A stretch of 64,000 bases of DNA from Christensenellaceae bacterium OttesenSCG-928-K19 (GTDB lineage Bacteria; Bacillota; Clostridia; Christensenellales; Christensenellaceae): positions 19,678 to 83,677 of the forward strand of contig JAJDHD010000005.1 of the NCBI GenBank assembly GCA_030266015.1. The letters are read 5' to 3'. This document shows, piece by piece, positions 8,768 to 16,950 of the stretch. Both the position numbers and the translations under genes were made by a program. Position 1 is the stretch's first letter. Every line of letters starts with the position of its first letter. The notes under the pieces were generated by a model. That model had not been told where the DNA came from, made no database searches, and was given only the letters and a program-made list of their open reading frames with translations.

Positions 8768-9769
8768 TTATGAAATAATGATTTCTTTTTCTTTCTTTCG
8801 TTTTTCGTCTTGTTTTTTCCGCACCAGGTCAACCACCCTGCCCTGCAGGAACGCATACAGGCTGGACACAAACCAATAAAGCGCAAACGCCGCGTTTGAC
8901 TGGATACAAATATAAATGGAGAATATAGGCATGACCCACATCATCACTTTTTGCGAACATCCCTGTGCCTGCTGCTGCTCGGCAGACTGATCGTCCGCAG
9001 TGACTGGCATCATGGGGTTTCCCCCCATCGCGTTGGCTGATTGTGGCGAGAACTTTTGCTGCAGGAACAACGCCGCGCCAGATAACGCCGGTAGGATATA
9101 CCACCCGTTATTAACCCCTTCCACGCCGTTTGCAACTATGATGCCGGATGTAAGGGAACTATAGGCCTCGGCCCCCACCGTTACCACATTATCCGCATAG
9201 ATTAATATGCCCTGCGACTTCATCATCATCAGCGCCTGTGCGGAAATATTGGAAGAATATTGCTGCACAAACGATAGGAAATTTGCCGCGTCTGGAAAGA
9301 TTGGCGCATGCCCAGCATCTGGTTGCCAGAAGTTATTGATCCATGCAAAAGAGGGGAGCGCCACCGTATCCGCGCCATACTCGGCCGCATCCAGCAATAC
9401 ACCCACAGTTTGCTCTGCCGCAAGCAGGCGCATTGCACCGAAAAACGCAAAAAGGATGGGAAGCTGAATGATCATGGGAATACAACCTGCCATGGGACGC
9501 ACGCCACGTTTTCTATAAAGCTCTTGCTGCTTACGCTGCAACTGCTGCGGATTGTTTGCATATCTTTTTTTCAGCGAATTAATTTCTGGCCCCAGCTCGC
9601 TCATCCTTCGCTGGTTGTTCTTTTGCCGAAGATCAAGCGGCAAAAGCGCAAGGCGAATTAATATGGTGAGTACGATAATGGCGACCGGGTAGCTGGAAAA
9701 AAGAAACTCCAGCCCTTTTAAACACCAATAAAAAAAATCTGCAATAAAGTTATTGTATAAAAACTCCAA
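8768..9769 (-). CDS. yidC: Membrane protein insertase YidC/OxaA
   Basis: 333 residues with about five predicted membrane segments, inserting proteins into the cytoplasmic membrane alone or with SecYEG. The 60KD_IMP core is clear: an N-terminal hydrophobic segment, the cytoplasmic helical hairpin (QKNNQRRMSELGPEIN and the following QQ/K-rich part) and CIPMIIQLPILFAFFGAM. There is no lipobox, unlike Bacillus SpoIIIJ. An insertion of about 100 residues with acidic and aromatic residues lies between the second and third membrane segments, and the C-terminal tail is strongly basic. It lies between yidD and jag, as usual. Confidence 0.94.
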   Translation of the reverse strand: MEFLYNNFIADFFYWCLKGLEFLFSSYPVAIIVLTILIRLALLPLDLRQKNNQRRMSELGPEINSLKKRYANNPQQLQRKQQELYRKRGVRPMAGCIPMIIQLPILFAFFGAMRLLAAEQTVGVLLDAAEYGADTVALPSFAWINNFWQPDAGHAPIFPDAANFLSFVQQYSSNISAQALMMMKSQGILIYADNVVTVGAEAYSSLTSGIIVANGVEGVNNGWYILPALSGAALFLQQKFSPQSANAMGGNPMMPVTADDQSAEQQQAQGCSQKVMMWVMPIFSIYICIQSNAAFALYWFVSSLYAFLQGRVVDLVRKKQDEKRKKEKEIIIS

Positions 9770-9811
9770 ACGTTATATCCTCCGAAATCCGGCTACAGCG
9801 GTGCCGCGCAC

Positions 9812-10021
9812 TTACGGAACGGGATCATAGCCCCCCGGGAAAAACGGGTTGCACCGAAGCACCCTTTTTAGCGCCATAAAACCGCCCTTTAACACACCAT
9901 ACTTTGTCACCGCCTGCTTGGCATATGCCGAACAGGTTGGCGTATATCTGCAACAAGGCCGAAAATAGGGAGAAATTGCTTTTTGGTAAAAATTGATTAT
10001 TGCAAGCGCAACGGTTTTCAA
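9812..10021 (-). CDS. yidD: Membrane protein insertion efficiency factor YidD
   Basis: A 69-residue small protein with the family hallmark YQKAISPYFRPCCRYTPTCSAYA near the N terminus, where the cysteines are conserved. It is thought to help YidC-dependent insertion from the inner face of the membrane. It overlaps the end of rnpA by four bases, implying coupled translation, and precedes yidC as in most bacteria. Confidence 0.95.
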   Translation of the reverse strand: MKTVALAIINFYQKAISPYFRPCCRYTPTCSAYAKQAVTKYGVLKGGFMALKRVLRCNPFFPGGYDPVP

Positions 10022-10359
10022 TTCAAAACACCCGCTTTTTTCAGCGCACGCTCCATTGTTTTCAAAAGCGCCGCATACTCTGCGTCTGCAGCGCCCACGC
10101 GTGCCACAAAGACAATACTATAATTCCCCGCGATTCCAGGTAGAAATGCCCGAAATGCTTCCTTCAACCTTCTTCTGACTTTGTTTCTTTTTACGCTGTT
10201 CCCCACTTTTTTGCTAACCGAAAACCCGGCGCGAGCGCCGCCATAACGGCTTTTTGCAAAAATAAAAGTAAAATACTTTGTGTGAACAGCCTTTCCGCGC
10301 CTGTACACAAAGCTGAATTCCCTGTTTTTTTTCAGGGTTTCCAGCTTTACCGCGCCCAA
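10018..10359 (-). CDS. rnpA: Ribonuclease P protein component
   Basis: A 113-residue basic protein that assists the RNase P RNA in maturing tRNA 5' ends. I chose a TTG start at 10359: GGGGAG lies about 6 bases upstream and the product then begins MGAVKLETLKKNREF, matching the family start. A longer frame reaching 10425 overlaps rpmH and has no family match. The RNR motif region is present as NSVKRNKVRRRLKEAFR, and FSFVYRRGK is the usual N-terminal signature. It is 16 bases downstream of rpmH and overlaps yidD by four bases. Confidence 0.92.
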   Translation of the reverse strand: MGAVKLETLKKNREFSFVYRRGKAVHTKYFTFIFAKSRYGGARAGFSVSKKVGNSVKRNKVRRRLKEAFRAFLPGIAGNYSIVFVARVGAADAEYAALLKTMERALKKAGVLN

Positions 10360-10375
10360 AAAACGACTCCCCGGC

Positions 10376-10510
10376 CTATGCCGAAATCCGTTTTCTGCCC
10401 TTTGCACGCCTGCGGCGAAGCACATTCCTGCCCGCTTTTGTGCTCATTCTCTTCATAAAACCGTGTGTACGGTTTCTAACCCGCTTTTTGGGTTGATACG
10501 TCATTTTCAT
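10376..10510 (-). CDS. rpmH: 50S ribosomal protein L34
   Basis: A 44-residue reading frame beginning [10 protein letters not shown] and ending AKGRKRISA. It aligns end to end with L34 proteins, including the HGF motif and the Arg-rich tail. GGAGG lies 12 bases upstream of the ATG. It is the first gene of the rpmH-rnpA-yidD-yidC operon behind a near-perfect promoter at 10561-10589, and it ends with TAG. Confidence 0.96.
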   Translation of the reverse strand: MKMTYQPKKRVRNRTHGFMKRMSTKAGRNVLRRRRAKGRKRISA

Positions 10511-10560
10511 AACCAGTTCATTCCTCCGTTCAACATAATAACGATAAAAACACGTCTATC

Positions 10561-10589
10561 ATTATATATTTTTCCATGTCCAGTGTCAA
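10561..10589 (-). promoter_or_regulatory. Consensus sigma-A promoter of the rpmH operon
   Basis: On the minus strand TTGACA (10589-10584) and TATAAT (10566-10561) are separated by exactly 17 bases. Transcription would start near 10554, about 45 bases before rpmH. Confidence 0.88.
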
Positions 10590-10620
10590 CAAAAGTTTCG
10601 CCTGCTTTGCATCTTTCCGG

Positions 10621-11760
10621 CTATTCTTGCCCACCTTGTGGATCATTCCCTTTTTGAGTATCGGTCGGTTGGTCGCCCTGCTGCTGGTTTTGGGGTTGCG
10701 CTCCATATTGTTGCGGACTATTGTTATATTGCTGTGGGTTTTGCCCTCCTAATGGAGCCTGTTGTCCATTCTGCTGCTGCGGAACACCATATTGCGGGGG
10801 CTGGCCATGCGGCGGGTTTTGCTGCTGTGGTTGCCCATATTGCGGCGGTTGCTGTGCGTATGTATTCTGATTGTAATAGTTTTGGGGAGGATAAGCCGGC
10901 CCAAAATCTTGCGGGGTTACCGCGCCGCGGCGCAACGCATCATCTTTTATTTCCACATAAAGGCCCGCCATTGTAGTTGAAATATACGGCCCAAGGAAAA
11001 GTGCAAGGTATGCATACATCACAATTATACCAACAAAGCTCATCACTTGCCCTAGAATAAATTCGCTTCCAGCATATCCGGCATAAGAATACACATTTGA
11101 AAACAAATTGAACTGAACCGTTGAATACCCCATCACCATGTTCGGGATATTAAATGCAACTATGATAGCAACCGCAATCGCAGCCCAGCCAATAAAAGAG
11201 AGTCCTGCCACAAACACTTTGCCCTTATTGCCATGCATCATACGCTTAGAAAGGTCTAACGCCCTTGTGGCAGGTACATCTGGGCAATCCGCCAAAATAT
11301 ATAATGTACAAAAATAAGAGAATGATTTTATAATCAGGGGAATTAGTAGCGCATAAGAACAAATAATCGCCACTGCTCCCGCCATATAAACGCCACTGCC
11401 CAGCCATGCATTTATGCTGACTATAGCAGCAATTACAGCAAACGGTATGATAAAAATCAAAGCCCAGAGAAACAGCCACAGGCTCATCCACAAAGTACCC
11501 CCCAATACGCGCCCATAGCGGTTAAAGGGCCAGAACACCATAGAGAGCGTTGCCTGTTGCCCACGATAACGGTTTACAAAATAACCGTTGTTGCCCACCG
11601 TGATAATTGTAATAATGAAAAGAGCGATAAACGCCCCCGCAATGGGAACATTCGCCAAAAGCCCTATCAATAGTACCAGTATATACACGCCAATCGTCGG
11701 CCAATAATTTTGCTTCACATTCTGCCATGCCTGCCGCTTTATTTCCACCCTGCTTTTCAT
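10621..11760 (-). CDS. DUF975-like integral membrane protein with Gln/Asn/Pro-rich tail
   Basis: 379 residues. The N-terminal part begins with the SRVEIKRQAWQNVKQNYWPT type of opening seen in DUF975 proteins. Five or six hydrophobic segments follow up to about residue 270, including a conserved-looking RALDLSKRMMHGNKGKVF loop. The last 95 residues are a low-complexity tail of Pro-Gln-Tyr-Gly and Gln/Asn repeats, probably cytoplasmic and disordered. No function is known for the family. It sits alone between dnaA and rpmH, which are normally adjacent, and ends just upstream of the rpmH promoter. Confidence 0.7.
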   Translation of the reverse strand: MKSRVEIKRQAWQNVKQNYWPTIGVYILVLLIGLLANVPIAGAFIALFIITIITVGNNGYFVNRYRGQQATLSMVFWPFNRYGRVLGGTLWMSLWLFLWALIFIIPFAVIAAIVSINAWLGSGVYMAGAVAIICSYALLIPLIIKSFSYFCTLYILADCPDVPATRALDLSKRMMHGNKGKVFVAGLSFIGWAAIAVAIIVAFNIPNMVMGYSTVQFNLFSNVYSYAGYAGSEFILGQVMSFVGIIVMYAYLALFLGPYISTTMAGLYVEIKDDALRRGAVTPQDFGPAYPPQNYYNQNTYAQQPPQYGQPQQQNPPHGQPPQYGVPQQQNGQQAPLGGQNPQQYNNSPQQYGAQPQNQQQGDQPTDTQKGNDPQGGQE

Positions 11761-12232
11761 ATCCGTTCCTCCCGGTTTTTATACAACGCCATTGCTTTTC
11801 ATCATACTTTAATTTGCCTTTCTTTTCAACTCAAGTATTCTTTAATATACATATCAATGGCCTCTTCTCAATTTATAAATATCTAAAAAATCAAACTGCG
11901 TTCAAACGACTTATCCACATACCATTGCAAAGCTGTGCAGTAAAAAATATTGGGAAGGATGAAGATTCCTATTGCCCCAAAACAGTTGTTTGTGTTATGA
12001 TAGCAGTACGCGAAACCCGCTATTTCATGCGGTTTTTGAAGGGTTATGTGGATAACTTTGTGGATAATATTATTGTATTTTTAATAATCCGCCTATAACG
12101 GGGCGCTGGTAATGTGTACCAGGTTATCCACATGGATGTGTACAACTAGTATAGCTTTTACACATATACTATATACAGAAAAACAACCGGATCAATTTTT
12201 TAAATTATTACCGGACAAGAGGTATTTATTCT
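11761..12232. other. oriC region, part 1, upstream of dnaA
   Basis: A 472-bp non-coding, AT-rich stretch with four perfect DnaA boxes TTATCCACA: 11911-11919 (+), 12047-12055 (-), 12059-12067 (-) and 12124-12132 (+). The two middle boxes are only three bases apart. Such a cluster directly before dnaA is the standard incA/incB-like half of a Firmicute origin, and it probably also autoregulates dnaA. An AT-rich stretch with several TATA-like sequences (12150-12215) precedes dnaA. Confidence 0.88.
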
Positions 12233-13627
12233 ATGAGCGCTTTTACTATTTTGTGGGAAAAATCTTTGAATTACCTGGAAGAAGATCTTTCCCTTACCCA
12301 GTTTGTCTGGGTAAAAGACTTAAAGCCCGCCTATGCGGAAGAGGATGTCTATTATTTTGAAGTTCCCAGCCCCATGCATAAAAATATCATAACAGAAAAA
12401 TATCTTGATAAAATAACACAAACCATAAGGTCTTCCTATGAAGAACTCTATGGTACGGAAAATGACAGTTTTGAGCTTGCTTTTGTTACACCCCAGGAAT
12501 TGCACGAGCTGCACCATATGGACGAAGAAACCTTAACCATACCGGACACTGCACCCGCCCGGTCTAACCTAAACCCAAACCATACATTTGATACCTTTGT
12601 GGTAGGTGAGTCTAATAAATTTGCAAACGCGGCGGCACATGCGGTAGCCGCATCACCCGGGCAAGCATATAACCCACTGTTCCTCTATGGCGGTGTTGGC
12701 CTTGGCAAAACCCATCTTATGCAGGCCATCGGCAACCGCATATTACAGGATAATCCTTCCAGTAATATTGTTTATGTTACAAGCGAAACCTTTACAAACG
12801 AGCTGATTGACATGATACAGCGCACCAATAATAACGCAAACATAGACATGCGCGAGCAATTTCGTAACAAATACCGCAAAGTTGATGTGCTGATGATTGA
12901 CGATATTCAGTTTATCGCGGGAAAAACCTCTTCCCAAGAAGAATTTTTCCACACATTCAACGCGCTGCACGAAATTAATAAACAGATTATTATTACCTCT
13001 GACCGACCGCCGGCAGAAATTGAAAAGCTGGAGGAACGGATGCGTTCCCGCTTTGAATGGGGATTAATTGCTGATATTAAAACACCGGATTATGAAACAC
13101 GCGTGGCTATATTAAGGAAAAAAGCACAGGTGATGCGGCAAAAGGATATGCTTCCAATAAAAGATGAAGTTTTCCATTATATAGCAGAGCAAAAAAACAC
13201 TAACATCCGTACTTTAGAAGGCGCATTGCAACGTGTTATGATGTATGCAGAGCTGCACAAAGACCCCTCCCTGCCACTTGAAATTGATTTAAAGATGGCA
13301 ATTGATGCGTTGGATGGATATTTTCCCCCGCCTCATAAAAAAATTAATCCAAAGCTTGTAGCGGATGCCGTTTGCAGTTATTATGGTATTACGGAAGAAG
13401 ATATCCGCGGGCAAAAGAAAAACCGGGATATTGCCCTGCCAAGGCAAATTGCTATGTATATCCTGCGGGATGTTACAGATATTTCTTATGCAAAGATTGC
13501 AGAATTTTTTGGTAAAAAGGACCATACAACCATTATGCACGCGGAGAAAAAAATAAAAGGGGATATAAAGAAGGATCCCTCAATGAAAAAAGAGGTTGAG
13601 GATATTATTGCGAAAATAAAAGGATAA
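12233..13627 (+). CDS. dnaA: Chromosomal replication initiator protein DnaA
   Basis: 464 residues with all four domains: an N-terminal DnaB/SirA-binding domain (1-85), a short linker, an AAA+ ATPase domain with GGVGLGKTHL, DVLMIDDIQFI and the arginine-finger region, and a C-terminal DNA-binding domain with the DnaA signature AKIAEFFGKKDHTTIMHAEKKI. It melts oriC by binding the flanking DnaA boxes. The ATG follows GAGGTATTTATTCT. It is the first rightward gene after the origin and is flanked on both sides by box clusters. Confidence 0.97.
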   Translation: MSAFTILWEKSLNYLEEDLSLTQFVWVKDLKPAYAEEDVYYFEVPSPMHKNIITEKYLDKITQTIRSSYEELYGTENDSFELAFVTPQELHELHHMDEETLTIPDTAPARSNLNPNHTFDTFVVGESNKFANAAAHAVAASPGQAYNPLFLYGGVGLGKTHLMQAIGNRILQDNPSSNIVYVTSETFTNELIDMIQRTNNNANIDMREQFRNKYRKVDVLMIDDIQFIAGKTSSQEEFFHTFNALHEINKQIIITSDRPPAEIEKLEERMRSRFEWGLIADIKTPDYETRVAILRKKAQVMRQKDMLPIKDEVFHYIAEQKNTNIRTLEGALQRVMMYAELHKDPSLPLEIDLKMAIDALDGYFPPPHKKINPKLVADAVCSYYGITEEDIRGQKKNRDIALPRQIAMYILRDVTDISYAKIAEFFGKKDHTTIMHAEKKIKGDIKKDPSMKKEVEDIIAKIKG

Positions 13628-13861
13628 CCTGTGTATAACATAAGAATAACTTTTTTCATCAAAAAGGTATATATTATTTCTATACACAGGGTATAAAAAA
13701 ATTATCCCTCAAAAAATGTCCTTTTATACAAAAGTTATACTAAAAGATGGGAGCCAGAAAATCCCTATATCAAGCATTAAAATAAAGTTATACACAACAT
13801 TCGCATAGCCTATTATTACGACGAATGCTCAATATAAGATAGATAATTGGAGGAGTAAAAC
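13628..13861. other. oriC region, part 2, dnaA-dnaN spacer
   Basis: A 234-bp AT-rich spacer with variant DnaA boxes TGTGTATAA at 13630-13638 (-) and TTATACACA at 13788-13796 (+), plus one-mismatch CTATACACA at 13680-13688. The A/T-rich part between 13640 and 13790 is the likely unwinding element. Placement matches the incC half of bipartite Firmicute origins. The 3' end holds the dnaN ribosome binding site GGAGGAG. Confidence 0.8.
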
Positions 13862-14956
13862 ATGCAATTCACATGTGCAAAGTCAGATTTAATCCAAGCG
13901 GTAGGTATAGTCGCAAGGGCTGCTTCTAAAATGCAGAAAACCATACTGGAATGTATTTTGTTTACCTGTACAAAAGATACTGTTATGCTGAAGGCGACAG
14001 ATATAGCAATATCCATAAAAACGGAAATGAGTGCCCAGGTTGGGGAAGAAGGACAGGCGGCCATTCCATCCAAGGTGTTACACGAAATGATAAGCCGCTT
14101 TCCAGAGAGCGACGTGACATTTGAAAGTGTGGGCGATAATACAGTTGAGATTAGCTGTATGAACACAAAAGTGAATTTGCAGCAAATGAATCCGGATGAG
14201 TTTCCGGCATTTCCAGAGATTGACCAGCAAATGCAAATTAAAATACAGCAGAATACCCTGCGCAGCATGATAAACCAGACGATTTTTGCGGTGGCTGTGC
14301 TGGAGGAAAAACCCATTCTTACGGGATTACTGTTTGATATAGAAAAAGATAGACTTACTGTGGTTGCGCTTGATGGATACCGTATGGCAGTGCGTAAAGA
14401 AACCGTGATATCAGATATAACCCAATCCTGCGTTATTCCTTCGCGTACAATGAGGGAGGTATCCCGGATTATAGAGGATACAGAAGAAAACATTAAGTTT
14501 TCTGTAAGTGGTAATATGGCACTTTTTGAAGCAAACAATACACAGATATATACACGGCTTTTGGAAGGTGAATTTGTGAATTATAAAAATTTGCTACCAA
14601 AGGAATGCGCCACAAACCTGCGTGTGGAAACAGATATGCTGAAGGAAGGTATTGAGAGGGCCTCTATCCTTGCGCGGGAAACAAACAATGTAATTAAATT
14701 TATTGTGGAAGAAAAAACACTTGAGGTTACCTCTAATTCCGAAATGGGTAAAATGGATGAAAAAATACCCGTGATTACTGAGGGCAACAATTTAAAGATT
14801 GCGTTTAATGCGAAATATGTGCTGGATGTATTAAAAGCAGTGGAAGAAACAGAAGTGGATATGCGCTTTAATACAGCGGTGAGCCCGTGTGTAGTGCGTA
14901 ACGAAGGATCGGATAAATTTGAATATCTTATTTTGCCTGTGCAAATGAGAGAATAA
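13862..14956 (+). CDS. dnaN: DNA polymerase III beta sliding clamp
   Basis: 364 residues, the normal length, forming the three-domain DnaN ring that tethers polymerase to DNA. It starts MQFTCAKSDLIQAV and ends with the family-typical LILPVQMRE. Conserved stretches include LTGLLFD, VALDGYRMA and FNAKYVLDVL. A strong GGAGGAG lies 8 bases upstream of the ATG. It is co-directional with dnaA and recF. Confidence 0.97.
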   Translation: MQFTCAKSDLIQAVGIVARAASKMQKTILECILFTCTKDTVMLKATDIAISIKTEMSAQVGEEGQAAIPSKVLHEMISRFPESDVTFESVGDNTVEISCMNTKVNLQQMNPDEFPAFPEIDQQMQIKIQQNTLRSMINQTIFAVAVLEEKPILTGLLFDIEKDRLTVVALDGYRMAVRKETVISDITQSCVIPSRTMREVSRIIEDTEENIKFSVSGNMALFEANNTQIYTRLLEGEFVNYKNLLPKECATNLRVETDMLKEGIERASILARETNNVIKFIVEEKTLEVTSNSEMGKMDEKIPVITEGNNLKIAFNAKYVLDVLKAVEETEVDMRFNTAVSPCVVRNEGSDKFEYLILPVQMRE

Positions 14957-14984
14957 AGCCAGGAGAATGTCAAAGAGAAAGTAT

Positions 14985-15035
14985 AAGCGGGTTTTTGTGT
15001 TTTCCGTATAAAGGGAAGCCGCCAAAGGCCCGCTT
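14985..15035 (+). terminator. Possible terminator/attenuator between dnaN and recF
   Basis: AAGCGGG (14985-14991) can pair with CCCGCTT (15029-15035), followed by TTATGTT. The loop is long and the T-run weak, so this is tentative. The usual S4-domain gene (yaaA) between dnaN and recF is absent. Confidence 0.35.
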
Positions 15036-15111
15036 TTATGTTACAATAAAACTAGTAGTTGAGTGAAAAAATAAAGATAATAAGCTTTATTTATGGATTT
15101 TTGGAGAGAAT

Positions 15112-16200
15112 ATGCACATAACAAAGCTAAAATTGATCCGCTTTCGCAATTATGACACGCTGGATTTGGAAGGCTTTTTGCCTGGGTTGCAAATGGTAAT
15201 TGGAAAAAATGCGCAGGGTAAAACAAATTTGCTGGAGGCAATCCATATTTGTGCGAATGGCAAGTCCTTTCGTGTGCGCAGCGACAGTAAAACAATACAG
15301 GAAGGCAGCGATAAAGCATATATCTTTGTGGAATATGAAAAGAATGGAAGAAAAAACCATGTAGAGGTACTGATTGGTAGGGACAGGCGCAAAAGCTTTA
15401 AGCGAAACGGCATTCCAGTGCAATCTATGAAAGAAATGCTGGGGCATTTGCTGGTGGTTGTATTCTCGCCGGAGGATATAAAAACAGCAAAGGAATCTCC
15501 CTCACTCAGAAGGGCATTTGTGGATGGCGAGATATCCAAAATTCGTCCCTCTTATGTGGATGCTTTGAAAAAATATGCTTCTATTATTGCACAAAAAAGT
15601 GCGGCAATAAGAAAAAGTAAAGGGAAAGACGTATCTGATATTTTGCGCGCGTACAATGAACAGCTTGAAGAATATATCCGTATTATATTGAAAAATAGAA
15701 GGGTATATATGCAAAAGCTGAATGAATATGTGGATAAAACACATAAAATAATTTCTGGCGGTAAGGAAAAAATAGAGATTTTTTATAAAAACACCATAAA
15801 AGAAGAGAATATTTCAGAACAACTGGATGCATTGATTCCTCGTGAAATAGAGGAGTTTGGCTGCTTTGCCGGACCGCACAGGGACGATCTGGAGTTTAAG
15901 CTGAATGGCAGGGATGTAAAGGAATATGCATCCCAGGGGCAACTTCGAACAATGATGCTTTCTGTAAAAATAGCCTGCTTGAGAATATTAGAAGACAGTG
16001 CTGGGCATACACCGGTTTTGTTGTTGGATGACGTTTTTTCGGAATTGGATGAGGAGCGTAAAAAGAACCTGTTAAAGAGCATACAGGACATACAGACATT
16101 TATTACAACGGCGGAAAGGCAAGAAACAAGTGGTGCTATGGTAATAGAAGTTGTTGCCGGCAGTGCAAAAGTGAAAAAAACTGAACGTGGGCAGGGATAA
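15112..16200 (+). CDS. recF: DNA replication and repair protein RecF
   Basis: 362 residues of an SMC-like ATPase that helps load RecA at gaps. Walker A is GKNAQGKTNLLEAIH, the ABC signature region is YASQGQLRTMMLSVKIACL and Walker B is VLLLDDVFSELD. The start follows GGAGAGAAT. After recF the usual order would continue remB-gyrB-gyrA in the same direction, but here the strand switches. Confidence 0.96.
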   Translation: MHITKLKLIRFRNYDTLDLEGFLPGLQMVIGKNAQGKTNLLEAIHICANGKSFRVRSDSKTIQEGSDKAYIFVEYEKNGRKNHVEVLIGRDRRKSFKRNGIPVQSMKEMLGHLLVVVFSPEDIKTAKESPSLRRAFVDGEISKIRPSYVDALKKYASIIAQKSAAIRKSKGKDVSDILRAYNEQLEEYIRIILKNRRVYMQKLNEYVDKTHKIISGGKEKIEIFYKNTIKEENISEQLDALIPREIEEFGCFAGPHRDDLEFKLNGRDVKEYASQGQLRTMMLSVKIACLRILEDSAGHTPVLLLDDVFSELDEERKKNLLKSIQDIQTFITTAERQETSGAMVIEVVAGSAKVKKTERGQG

Positions 16201-16282
16201 TAATCTGGCTAGAGAGCGAAAAACAGGTACCATATCTTTAATTTATTAGGAAAAAGGATGCGCATTTTTTTACTGTGCAGTG

Positions 16283-16812
16283 TCATTTTGAGCTATATTC
16301 CCTGCGGCGGATAGAAAAGCATAAGTTGTCCATAACGTCGCCGGTATAGAGTCTTTCTGCTGTTCGCAGCACGCCTTCATAGAAGAACCTGTTTTTTTCC
16401 AGCACGCGGCGCGATGCTGTGTTAAATGGATAGCAATAGGCGGAAATAAGCATTAGCTGTAGAGTATCAAATCCATGCTTCAATACAGCCTGTACGGCCT
16501 CTGTCATAATACCCCTGCCCCAATAATGCTTACCTATGGCATAGCCGAGCATCCTGCATTCATCATATTCGCGCTTGGGATCCTTGATTAGCCCAATGCT
16601 GCCTATAACCTTACTGGTTTCTTTTAAAACAATGACAAATACATCTGGCTTATCTAAAATATATCGCGCATTATGGCAATGGTTTCTTCTTTATTTTCAT
16701 GCGGTTTCCAGCCGGCGTTTGACCCCACATCCGGATGCTTGGAATATTCATAGATATCGCGGTAATCCTCTAACTCTGCAGGACGCAGCAACAGACGTTC
16801 AGTTTCAAGCAT
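16283..16812 (-). pseudogene. Frameshifted RimJ/RimL-type GNAT acetyltransferase
   Basis: Reading from the ATG at 16812 gives a good N-terminal acetyltransferase part (MLETERLLLRPAELEDYRDI) that hits a TAG at 16654-16656. The same protein continues in another frame from there to the stop at 16283, including the acetyl-CoA loop region GYAIGKHYWGRGIMTEAVQ. Adding one base in the short T-run at about 16656-16659 would restore a 176-residue protein. The total of 530 bases fits a single-base deletion. It is either a recent pseudogene or a one-base sequence error. It lies between recF and gyrA, pointing toward the origin. Confidence 0.75.
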
Positions 16813-16917
16813 AAAAAGTTCCCCCAGAATATTTTTTTCTACTCCATTGATAGGATAACTAGCTTGTATCTAACTATTTATATGCATTTGCAATCACATG
16901 CTGTTTTAAAAATAGAG

Positions 16918-16944
16918 AAAGGCGCCAGGAAACCTGACGCCTTT
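16918..16944 (-). terminator. Terminator of the gyrase gene block
   Basis: CCTGACGCCTTT (16933-16944) and AAAGGCGCCAGG (16918-16929) form a 12-bp stem with one wobble or mismatch and a 3-base loop, seven bases past the gyrA stop. A short T-run follows on the minus strand. Confidence 0.7.
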
Positions 16945-16950
16945 ACTGTT

